NCBI GenBank assembly: GCA_013214275.1
Contig: JABSPP010000091.1
Span: forward strand, 1-6,935
Length of the DNA stretch: 6,935 nt
Direction of reading: 5' to 3'
Origin: Flavobacteriaceae bacterium
GTDB taxonomy: Bacteria; Bacteroidota; Bacteroidia; Flavobacteriales; Flavobacteriaceae
In this document: positions 1-6,031 of the stretch, one piece after another
How the letters are laid out: every line of letters starts with the position of its first letter
Position numbering within the stretch: the first letter of the stretch is position 1
Notes under the pieces: model-generated
What the model saw: the letters and a program-made list of their open reading frames with translations, nothing else
The model's database searches: none
Told to the model about the DNA's origin: nothing
Position numbers and translations under genes: made by a program

Positions 1-1
1 T

Positions 2-39
2 AATGTCGGTTACGAATTTCTCCCGACATTCACCCGACA
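2..39. repeat. Three TGTCGG motifs at the left edge, possible transposon end
   Basis: AATGTCGG (2-9) and CCGACATT (23-30) form a perfect 8-bp inverted repeat with a 13-base loop. A further CCCGACA follows at 33-39. On the minus strand this reads TGTCGGGTGAATGTCGGG, two direct copies 11 bases apart. Terminal 5'-TGT...ACA-3' with repeated short binding sites is typical of Tn7-like and Tn402/Tn5053-like (TniA) transposon ends. If this is such an end, the outer boundary would lie near 39/40 and the element would extend left, out of the window. The sequence alone cannot show that; a plain hairpin is the alternative. Confidence 0.3.
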
Positions 40-251
40 GTGCAGAATACGTTACCTTTAAGCAGCTAACAGCTTAATATGTTGACCGCGCAAGGTTAGC
101 TATCTTATAAGGTTACATTTTATTTAAAAAAACATAATAACGTATTAGAAAAAGTATTGATAAATTTTTTTCGCTGATGTCTCCAATGCGCACAGAACAG
201 TCCCTTAGATAAGAGCACAAAACAGAAACCTTTGACTTGTTAAATTAAAAT

Positions 252-333
252 CAAAAGGACAGTAGCTACCACATAGAAGACCTTTTGTTGATACTAAAAA
301 GGCGCCTCAAAAGGACGGCTTTTGTGCCAAAAG
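252..333. repeat. Cluster of CAAAAG(G) motifs in alternating orientation
   Basis: CAAAAGG occurs at 252-258, its complement CCTTTTG at 281-287, CAAAAGG again at 308-314, CTTTTG at 319-324 and CAAAAG at 328-333. The first and third copies lie in an exact 10-bp direct repeat TCAAAAGGAC (251-260 and 307-316). The third and fourth pair as a hairpin with a GACGG loop region. Five copies in about 80 bases, switching strand each time, could be binding sites for a regulator or recombinase. The motif is short and the region is A-rich, so chance clustering is possible. Confidence 0.3.
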
Positions 334-730
334 CGGAAATAAGAAGTTCATTCGAAATGCGTTGAATATTTTTCTTTTAACCAAAAATAAGAAACAAAAC
401 TCCCCATGATATTAAAGACAACGAGAACAAAAAACAACACTTCAAAAATTGAACTTTGTTATTAATCAAATCCTCAAGCATAGGTATATTAAGGCTTCCA
501 GCTAAGATATAAAAACATTCATAACGGGTAAAAAGTGAAATATATATATGACACTTAAATATACTATGCGATTTTTTATGCATCTATGCACAGGACCCGT
601 TATTATCAGTGTTTTTGCCGATGAACTTAACTCTAGCGCTATAAAAGCTAGCCGTTGCAATGTTATTTTGTTGACAGTAACCTGCAATGGTTATCCATTC
701 TTTTTTGCTTCTAAATTTCATGATGAGTCC

Positions 731-764
731 CCAATAATTAAACGAAAAATAGTTTAATTATTGG
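731..764. repeat. Perfect 13-bp inverted repeat with 8-base loop
   Basis: CCAATAATTAAAC (731-743) and GTTTAATTATTGG (752-764) are exact reverse complements around GAAAAATA. A partial third copy, AATATTAAAC, lies at 773-782 and can also pair with the second arm. The stem has few G/C pairs, so it would be a poor intrinsic terminator. A dimeric regulator's operator, a recombinase site or a folded element is equally plausible. It is the longest perfect inverted repeat I found in the window. Confidence 0.6.
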
Positions 765-899
765 CTTCATATAATATTAAACGGATTTTGCCGGACGCTA
801 CAAATATGTGGACCTTCCAATTAATTAGACAATCTCTCCTTGCATATGTTCGATAATTTTAGTGCTAATCAAATAAGTAACTAATGCTGGCCAAGACTT

Positions 900-989
900 A
901 TAACCTGAACTTTACCATTTGTCTTTCTAAGTACGCATTGTTGACGTAAGTAACGAAAAAGCTTAATGTATTCTTACGACTCAGGTTAT
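900..989. repeat. Nested inverted repeats, possible structured RNA or site
   Basis: ATAACCTGA (900-908) pairs with TCAGGTTAT (981-989), a 9-bp outer stem. Inside it CGTAAG (945-950) pairs with CTTACG (973-978). The inner stem is separated from the outer one by only two bases on the 3' side but by 36 on the 5' side, so the fold is lopsided. A TTGACG hexamer at 941-946 could serve as a -35 box, but the matching -10 (TAATGT, 964-969) is poor. I cannot tell an RNA from a protein-binding site or coincidence. Confidence 0.25.
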
Positions 990-1176
990 GTAAAAACTCC
1001 CTGTGCCATAATAACTATGTGCTTCAACCGTAAATTAATGGCTAAACTCGGTCTAGATTTTAATCTCCGGTGCGCTTTTTCATTGATATTGGCTAAGCAT
1101 GCTAGTTCAAAATAATTTTCACACAGCCTGGACCCTAAGCAGACTATGTCTGATGGAAATATTATATTTGTAAGTT

Positions 1177-1182
1177 AGGAAG
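1177..1182 (+). promoter_or_regulatory. Ribosome binding site of the 27-codon leader frame
   Basis: AGGAAG ends nine bases before the ATG at 1192, a normal Shine-Dalgarno distance. It is the main reason to take the small frame seriously. An AT-rich TATATT at 1163-1168 is the nearest -10-like hexamer, but I see no good -35 partner, so no promoter is called. Confidence 0.5.
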
Positions 1183-1191
1183 TTAACTGAA

Positions 1192-1275
1192 ATGGAAAGT
1201 GCTATGAATAGCTGGAGCAGTAACGATAAAGTCAAAGAAATGTTCCTTTATATTAATTCAGGAGCTAAATATTAA
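1192..1275 (+). CDS. 27-codon small ORF, translationally coupled to qatA
   Basis: Starts ATG at 1192 and stops TAA at 1273-1275, with the last A also the first base of the qatA ATG (TAATG). The product begins MESAMNSWSSNDKVKEMF and ends in SGAKY. It is polar with a short amphipathic-looking middle, and has no signal peptide or membrane segment. AGGAAG nine bases upstream is a good ribosome binding site, and an in-frame TAA at 1171-1173 rules out a longer frame. It is not in the qatA frame, so it is not a missed QatA N-terminus. It may be a leader peptide whose translation delivers ribosomes to qatA, or a small fifth component. I do not recognise a family. A short frame with a ribosome binding site can arise by chance, so confidence is moderate. 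Confidence 0.45.
   Translation: MESAMNSWSSNDKVKEMFLYINSGAKY
1252..1264 (+). promoter_or_regulatory. qatA translation start region with AGGAG
   Basis: ATTAATTCAGGAG ends ten bases before the qatA ATG. Nearly the same string (ATTAATTCAAGGAG) precedes qatB at 3111-3124. The ribosome binding site lies inside the small upstream frame, so translating ribosomes cross it. An in-frame TAA at 1266-1268 fixes the qatA start at the ATG at 1275. Confidence 0.6.
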
Positions 1276-3152
1276 TGTGGACAGATAACGAAACTGAACA
1301 CGACTATTTGAACTTTGGTAGTGTTGCAAAGACTGTTTCTCAAGTTATTGAAGATGCCAACGAAAAACCAGTATCAATAGGTGTTTCAGGTGCGTGGGGT
1401 ATCGGAAAATCCTCGATGATTAAGCTTATTCGAAATGAGTTAAAGAAGTCTGATGAGTCCCAATCGTCTGGGGAAAATAAGTATGTTTTTGTCGAATTTA
1501 ATGCTTGGTTATATCAAGGATATGATGATGCTAGGGCTGCTTTGATCGAAGTTGTTGCTTCAACTTTGCTAAAAGAGGCTGAAGCTAGACAGACTGGGCT
1601 TGATAAAGCAAAAGACCTGTTGGTCAGAGTGGATTGGTTTCGTGCGATTAAAATGACAGCAAATACTGCCATTTCTCTAGGGTTGGTATTGCCTCCTGTT
1701 GGTCTGGTCATAGAATTAATTGATACAGGCGAAAGACTAGTTCATGGAGATGTAGATCAGTCCGACCTTCAGATGGCAGAGGATGTCGCACAGAAAGTCT
1801 CAGGTAATGCCAAGAGCTTAATCTCACCTAAGCGCATAACTACGCCTCCCCAAAAAATAGAAGCCCTCAGACAGAGTTTCGAAGAAACACTGCAAGATAT
1901 GGGCGTTACTCTCGTAGTTTTAATAGATGATTTAGATAGATGTTTGCCTGAGACCACTATATCTACGCTTGAAGCCATCCGTCTTCTACTATTTCTGAAG
2001 CACACTGCTTTTGTTATAGCGGCTGACGATCAAATGATAAAGCACGCTGTTAAGCGTCACTTCCAAGGCATTGAGGACGAAATTGTCACCAACTATTTTG
2101 ACAAGTTAATTCAAGTACCTATTCGTGTACCGCCTCTAGGTACGCAGGAAGTTCGCGCATACATGATGTTGCTATACGTAGAAAATAGCAACTTAAGTGA
2201 TGATCAAAAAGAAAGTTTACGTTTGGGTGTATGTGAGCAATTAAGCAAAACATGGCAAGGAAAACGAGTTGATCTTAAATTTCTGCGCGAATTGAATGTA
2301 GAGTTACCCGATGAACTTGTTGCCAAATTGGATGAGGCTGATAGGTTAGCCCCACTTATGACCAGCGCTACAGGAATTTCTGGAAATCCGAGACTAATAA
2401 AGCGTTTCATGAATGCCCTCTCAATACGCATGGCCATGGCAAAGTCCCAAGGTGTTACTGTGGATGAAGCATCTCTTGCAAAAATACTCCTGTTTGAAAG
2501 GTGTGGAAACCCAAAAGCCTATGCCGAGTTGATTAAGGCGGTTACTGAGAGCGATGACGGTAAGCCAATATTCATATCTCTTTGGGAAGAGAGCATAAGC
2601 ACAGGAAATACTCCTGAACTTAATGCTCCTTGGGATGATGCCTTTGCCTTAGAGTGGCTCAGATTGTCACCCCAATTAGGAGGTCAAGATTTACGCGGAG
2701 CACTATATGTAAGCCGAGAGCATGCTCCTCTGATTACGCCAGCAGATCGTTTGTCGCCAGAGGCGGCAGAAATTCTCCAAGCGTATCTTGAACACCCTGA
2801 TATGGCCTCCAGTACGCGAGAACAGCTACAAAACATTCAGAAGCCTGAACTTTCTGTCATCATGGATCGATTATTAGCCAAGGCACATCAAGAGCAAGAA
2901 TGGGGAACTCCTCCAATACTAGATCCGTGCATTTTGATCGCGCAAACAGACCCTGCTCAAGCACAGCGTTTGGTAGGTTTTTTGAAAGATCGACCAGCAG
3001 CCCAAGTAAAAGCAAGCATTGTTCCAAAACTTGATGGCGAAACTTGGGCTATTAGCTTATTCGATTACTGGTTAGATGATGAAGATGTTGGTAAACCTGT
3101 GAAAAATTCAATTAATTCAAGGAGAAATAATGGGAACCTCACAATCAAGTAA
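1275..3152 (+). CDS. qatA: QatA, KAP-family P-loop ATPase of the Qat defence system
   Basis: A 625-residue KAP P-loop NTPase, the presumed ATP-driven sensor or motor of Qat antiphage defence. The N-terminus (WTDNETEHDYLNF) is typical of the family. Walker A is GAWGIGKSS (39-47, Lys45), followed by the KAP motif FNAWLY (75-80). Walker B is VVLIDDLDRC (214-223, with Asp218 and Asp219). SGNPRLIKRFMNAL (369-382) fits the sensor/arginine region. KAP proteins carry an insertion between Walker A and B; here it includes a hydrophobic stretch at about 124-149 that may touch or cross the membrane. Residues about 390-625 are a family-specific C-terminal part I cannot subdivide. An in-frame stop nine bases upstream and an AGGAG site support the ATG. 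The last 23 bases overlap qatB. All nucleotide-binding motifs are intact. The family call is firm; the role in defence comes from the gene order. Confidence 0.95.
   Translation: MWTDNETEHDYLNFGSVAKTVSQVIEDANEKPVSIGVSGAWGIGKSSMIKLIRNELKKSDESQSSGENKYVFVEFNAWLYQGYDDARAALIEVVASTLLKEAEARQTGLDKAKDLLVRVDWFRAIKMTANTAISLGLVLPPVGLVIELIDTGERLVHGDVDQSDLQMAEDVAQKVSGNAKSLISPKRITTPPQKIEALRQSFEETLQDMGVTLVVLIDDLDRCLPETTISTLEAIRLLLFLKHTAFVIAADDQMIKHAVKRHFQGIEDEIVTNYFDKLIQVPIRVPPLGTQEVRAYMMLLYVENSNLSDDQKESLRLGVCEQLSKTWQGKRVDLKFLRELNVELPDELVAKLDEADRLAPLMTSATGISGNPRLIKRFMNALSIRMAMAKSQGVTVDEASLAKILLFERCGNPKAYAELIKAVTESDDGKPIFISLWEESISTGNTPELNAPWDDAFALEWLRLSPQLGGQDLRGALYVSREHAPLITPADRLSPEAAEILQAYLEHPDMASSTREQLQNIQKPELSVIMDRLLAKAHQEQEWGTPPILDPCILIAQTDPAQAQRLVGFLKDRPAAQVKASIVPKLDGETWAISLFDYWLDDEDVGKPVKNSINSRRNNGNLTIK
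3111..3124 (+). promoter_or_regulatory. qatB translation start region with AAGGAG, inside qatA
   Basis: ATTAATTCAAGGAG lies within the last codons of qatA; AAGGAG ends five bases before the qatB ATG. This is the strongest ribosome binding site in the operon and supports the ATG at 3130 rather than a later one. It copies the qatA start region with one added A. Confidence 0.65.
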
Positions 3153-4011
3153 CGGCTCTCCTTCGGGATCTCCCATGGTTCCTCCATGGACTCCCGATAT
3201 ACCGTCGTCTCAGCAACCTGATGCAGGTGTTGATGGAGACACTCCAGATAATGCACCTGATACGTCAACAACACCACCTGCGGACGGAAATGAGAGTTCA
3301 TCAGGTCAGGAAGGTAATAAAGATTCCCCTATAGCGCCACCGTCTCGCTTTGGTGGGGCAAGAAGAAGTATGGGGGATTACGCTCGAACTGGCGACAGTT
3401 CTAGTATGAAGAAAGGGCTGGGGCAATATGTTCGGAAAGGGTATGGCGGAAGCGCAACGGCGACCCGTAGGCTAGCAGGGACAGCAATAACCGCACAGTC
3501 ACTATTTTCGGCACTTTCTACTGGAGATAATAATCGCTATTCCGGAGAAGGCAGCGCGCTCGACCCTGCTGCTTTGTCAGGAAAAACTGCGTATGAGGTT
3601 ATGGATATCATTGTTGAAGCTGTTGCTCCTGTAGATGGCACACAGGATACCGAAGCAAGCCGTGAGTCAATCAAAGATGCATTAGCCGATTTGTTAAATG
3701 CGTATCCTAATGCTAATTTAAATGATTTATCGGCGGAACAGAAAGAGCTGGCGATAGAGCGCTTCGTGTCGGGAGACGTCTTTCGGCGTATAGATTTAGA
3801 TCTAGGTAAATGTATTCGAGAAAAAGCTCGCAACACTTCTTCCGCCCTTGGGCGATTAAAGGAGATAAAGGATTATGTCCGAGAAACAGTTTATTCGGCC
3901 TTTCGAAGTTTAAAAGAAATAGGTCATGTAATTACAAATAATACGGTGGTTGGCATTGTACAAAATTCGATTAGAGAGACATGTGAAGTCTTTGAGGGGT
4001 ACGCGGAATGA
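3130..4011 (+). CDS. qatB: QatB, Qat defence protein with disordered N-terminus
   Basis: 293 residues with no recognisable enzyme motif. It is identified as QatB from its place between qatA and qatC and from its N-terminus, MGTSQSSNGS followed by Ser/Pro/Gly-rich sequence with PMVPPW at 15-20. Residues 1 to about 75 are low complexity and probably disordered. A basic Gly/Arg segment (about 73-115, FGGARRS to TATRRL) follows, and then a mostly helical, charged domain (about 150-293). Gly2 should be exposed once the initiator Met is removed, which matters because the next gene is a QueC-like enzyme that could act on an N-terminal amine. The gene overlaps qatA by 23 bases and qatC by 4 (ATGA). 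It is probably the substrate or scaffold of the complex rather than an enzyme; that role is inference. Confidence 0.9.
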   Translation: MGTSQSSNGSPSGSPMVPPWTPDIPSSQQPDAGVDGDTPDNAPDTSTTPPADGNESSSGQEGNKDSPIAPPSRFGGARRSMGDYARTGDSSSMKKGLGQYVRKGYGGSATATRRLAGTAITAQSLFSALSTGDNNRYSGEGSALDPAALSGKTAYEVMDIIVEAVAPVDGTQDTEASRESIKDALADLLNAYPNANLNDLSAEQKELAIERFVSGDVFRRIDLDLGKCIREKARNTSSALGRLKEIKDYVRETVYSAFRSLKEIGHVITNNTVVGIVQNSIRETCEVFEGYAE

Positions 4012-5300
4012 AGATTACTTGCGCCCTTTCTGATTTCGATTTTGACTCAAGGGAGTCTGATCTTGATGTTATTTTATATGCTCGGGCTAATAAGGGTTGC
4101 CAAGGCTCTATTGGAAGTGCCCTTAAAAATGAAGTGCAGCGTAAAAAACTTGTTCCTGAATCGAGAGCTTGGGATTTTTTATCCATCGCACTAGCAGTAA
4201 TTAGCGCGGATTCCGCAGGCCATAGAAATCTTAGTCCTGATGGCTGGACTAGGTCTTTTGAATTAACTATTTCAGTAAACGATCCAGAGTTTTGGCAAGA
4301 TAATGTTTCTATATTGCAAGATTTATTAGCTTTTTTGACAACAGATAGATGGAGTCTAAATTTTATTGATGGAGGGTTACTACCAACACCACCAAAATCA
4401 CCTGTTTTTCCAAATGAAGATAGCGCAGCGTTACTCTCTGGCGGAGTAGACAGCCTCATTGGAGTAATTGATCTGGTTGCGGATGGTAAAAAGCCATATA
4501 CGGTTAGTCAAAAAGTAGCCCCCGATACGGATATTCAGAGTTATTTTGCCAAGGAAGTGGGCGCAGGCCTAAACAGTTTCCAAGCAAATCATAATGTGAG
4601 GATACCTAACAAAGAACGGCCTCAATCCCAAAGAGCAAGATCAATTATTTTTATGGCCTATGGGGTTCTTGTAGCCACGTCACTGAAATCATATAAAGAA
4701 GGAAATAATGTTCCTCTATATGTTTGTGAAAACGGTTTTATTTCTATAAATCCCTCATTAACCACCAATCGTGTTGGTAGTTTAAGTACCAGAACTACGC
4801 ATCCAGTAGTTATAGGGTTGTTGCAGCAAGTTTTGAATAACGCAAATCTTAATGTAACGATTGTTAATCCTTATCGGCATAAAACAAAAGGTGAAATGCT
4901 AAAAGAGTGTAAAAATCAAGAACTGATGTCATCCCTGATAGGGAAGGCAACTAGTTGTGGTCGTATTTTAGTGAACAAAGTTGAGGGAAAATATGTACAC
5001 TGTGGCAGATGTGTCCCTTGCATGGTTAGGCGTTCATCATTTTTAGCTTGGAAAGATGATAGTGATTTTACAACGTACTTCTATGATGATTTAAGCATTC
5101 AAGATGCAAAACATGCTGGTTTTGATGATGTTCGATCTATGCTTTTAGCAATAGCTGATGCTAAGGAACAAGGAATTCAAAGATGGCTTGGCGCATCGAT
5201 AAGTTCGTCTTTGGTTGAAGATAAAGACAAGCTAGCTGAAATGATTAAGAGAGGGCTTGGAGAAATTGAAGGGTTTCTCAATTATCAAGGTGCTGAATGA
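4008..5300 (+). CDS. qatC: QatC, QueC-like PP-loop enzyme of the Qat system
   Basis: 430 residues. QueC makes 7-cyano-7-deazaguanine (preQ0) from carboxy-deazaguanine by ATP-dependent activation of the carboxylate. The PP-loop signature SGGVDS is at 144-149. Downstream are ENGFISIN (241-248), HKTKGEM (291-297) and a cysteine set C317, C332, C335 and C338 that fits the QueC zinc site. Housekeeping QueC is about 230 residues; this protein adds about 135 residues before the PP-loop and about 80 after the zinc site, so it is a specialised paralogue and not the queuosine gene. No other queuosine genes are nearby. GAGGGG eight bases upstream supports the ATG, which overlaps the qatB stop (ATGA). 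The likely chemistry is activation of a deazaguanine acid and transfer to a partner; the acceptor is unknown from sequence. Confidence 0.94.
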   Translation: MKITCALSDFDFDSRESDLDVILYARANKGCQGSIGSALKNEVQRKKLVPESRAWDFLSIALAVISADSAGHRNLSPDGWTRSFELTISVNDPEFWQDNVSILQDLLAFLTTDRWSLNFIDGGLLPTPPKSPVFPNEDSAALLSGGVDSLIGVIDLVADGKKPYTVSQKVAPDTDIQSYFAKEVGAGLNSFQANHNVRIPNKERPQSQRARSIIFMAYGVLVATSLKSYKEGNNVPLYVCENGFISINPSLTTNRVGSLSTRTTHPVVIGLLQQVLNNANLNVTIVNPYRHKTKGEMLKECKNQELMSSLIGKATSCGRILVNKVEGKYVHCGRCVPCMVRRSSFLAWKDDSDFTTYFYDDLSIQDAKHAGFDDVRSMLLAIADAKEQGIQRWLGASISSSLVEDKDKLAEMIKRGLGEIEGFLNYQGAE

Positions 5301-6031
5301 TCGATTTCCATGCCCATATAGACTTGTATCCTGAGCCAAATAAAGTTGTTAAAGAAATTGAGAGACGAAAAATGTACGTTTTGTCAGTTACAACAACCCC
5401 TAGTGCTTGGACAGGGACATCCTCTATTGCAAAGCTCTATTCACGCATCAAAACAGCTCTTGGCCTTCACCCTCAGATAGCTCATGAACGGATCTCTGAG
5501 CTTCCGTTGTTTGATATTTTTATCAATGAAACTGATTATGTTGGAGAGGTCGGTTTAGATGGCACTCCAGAATTTGCAAAGTATAAAACGTCTCAATTAG
5601 CAGTCTTAAGGCATATCTTAAAATCTTGTAGTAACTCTGGAGGTAAAATAATTTCTTTGCATAGCAGGCGAGCAGCTAGCGATGTAATAGATATTCTTGA
5701 TGAACACCCAGATGCTGGAATTCCTGTTTTTCATTGGTTTACAGGCGGGAAAAGAGAACTTCAAAAAGCAATTGATAGGAATGCTTGGTTCAGTGTAGGC
5801 CCTGCTATGTTAAAATCAAAAAGGTCGATAGAAATGGTGGAGTGTATACCCAAAGATAGAATATTAACGGAAAGTGATGGGCCTTTCGCCAAAGGTTCAG
5901 GGAAACCTCTAATGCCTTGGGATGTAGAATCGGCGGTCATAGGCTTAAGTCGCATATGGGATGTAGCCCCATCTAATGCTCAAGAAATTTTACATTCTAA
6001 TTTTAGGGCATTAATTGAGTCCAAACCATAG
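5297..6031 (+). CDS. qatD: QatD, TatD-like metal-dependent nuclease of the Qat system
   Basis: 244 residues, about the length of a TatD-family hydrolase (these fold as a TIM barrel and use two metals to cut DNA). The full expected metal set is visible: HAH (His5, His7), Glu84 in GEVGLD (83-88), His122 in SLHSRRA, His146 in FHWFTG and Asp194 in TESDGP. GLHP at 56-59 is the usual family motif. No signal peptide is present, so it acts in the cytoplasm. The start ATG overlaps the qatC stop (ATGA), with AAGG six bases upstream. It is the last gene of the operon, and I see no clear intrinsic terminator just after it. It is most likely the effector or a processing nuclease of the Qat system. The intact active site argues against decay. 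Confidence 0.93.
   Translation: MIDFHAHIDLYPEPNKVVKEIERRKMYVLSVTTTPSAWTGTSSIAKLYSRIKTALGLHPQIAHERISELPLFDIFINETDYVGEVGLDGTPEFAKYKTSQLAVLRHILKSCSNSGGKIISLHSRRAASDVIDILDEHPDAGIPVFHWFTGGKRELQKAIDRNAWFSVGPAMLKSKRSIEMVECIPKDRILTESDGPFAKGSGKPLMPWDVESAVIGLSRIWDVAPSNAQEILHSNFRALIESKP

Larger units (their letters stand above)
1..1191. other. Long AT-rich intergenic region upstream of the qat operon
   Basis: Nearly 1.2 kb without a gene I can support. The longer open frames here (68, 61 and 69 codons at 377-583 minus, 502-687 minus and 548-757 plus) lack convincing ribosome binding sites and recognisable motifs, and they overlap one another. The region does hold non-coding structure, listed separately: TGTCGG repeats, CAAAAG motifs, a 13-bp inverted repeat and a nested inverted repeat. 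A run at about 119-170 is especially A/T rich. Such a long gene-poor stretch next to a defence operon may be decayed mobile DNA, a regulatory leader, or both. I see no tRNA or recognisable integrase in it. Confidence 0.6.

Noticed and set aside
377..687. Two overlapping minus-strand open frames (377-583, 68 codons, with a hydrophobic C-terminus; 502-687, 61 codons).
   Set aside because: Neither has a ribosome binding site or known motif; the second uses a TTG start, and both overlap each other and a plus-strand frame. AT-rich DNA easily yields hydrophobic frames.
671..699. TTGACA at 671-676 as a promoter.
   Set aside because: There is no acceptable -10 hexamer at 16-18 bases, and no gene starts just downstream.
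548..757. Plus-strand frame of 69 codons ending inside the 13-bp inverted repeat.
   Set aside because: No clear ribosome binding site, irregular composition and no recognisable family. A decayed gene fragment is possible but cannot be supported.
3537..4459. Long minus-strand frames at 3537-3836 and 3971-4459.
   Set aside because: They lie antisense to qatB and qatC, which have clear start signals and family motifs; these are shadows of the real genes.
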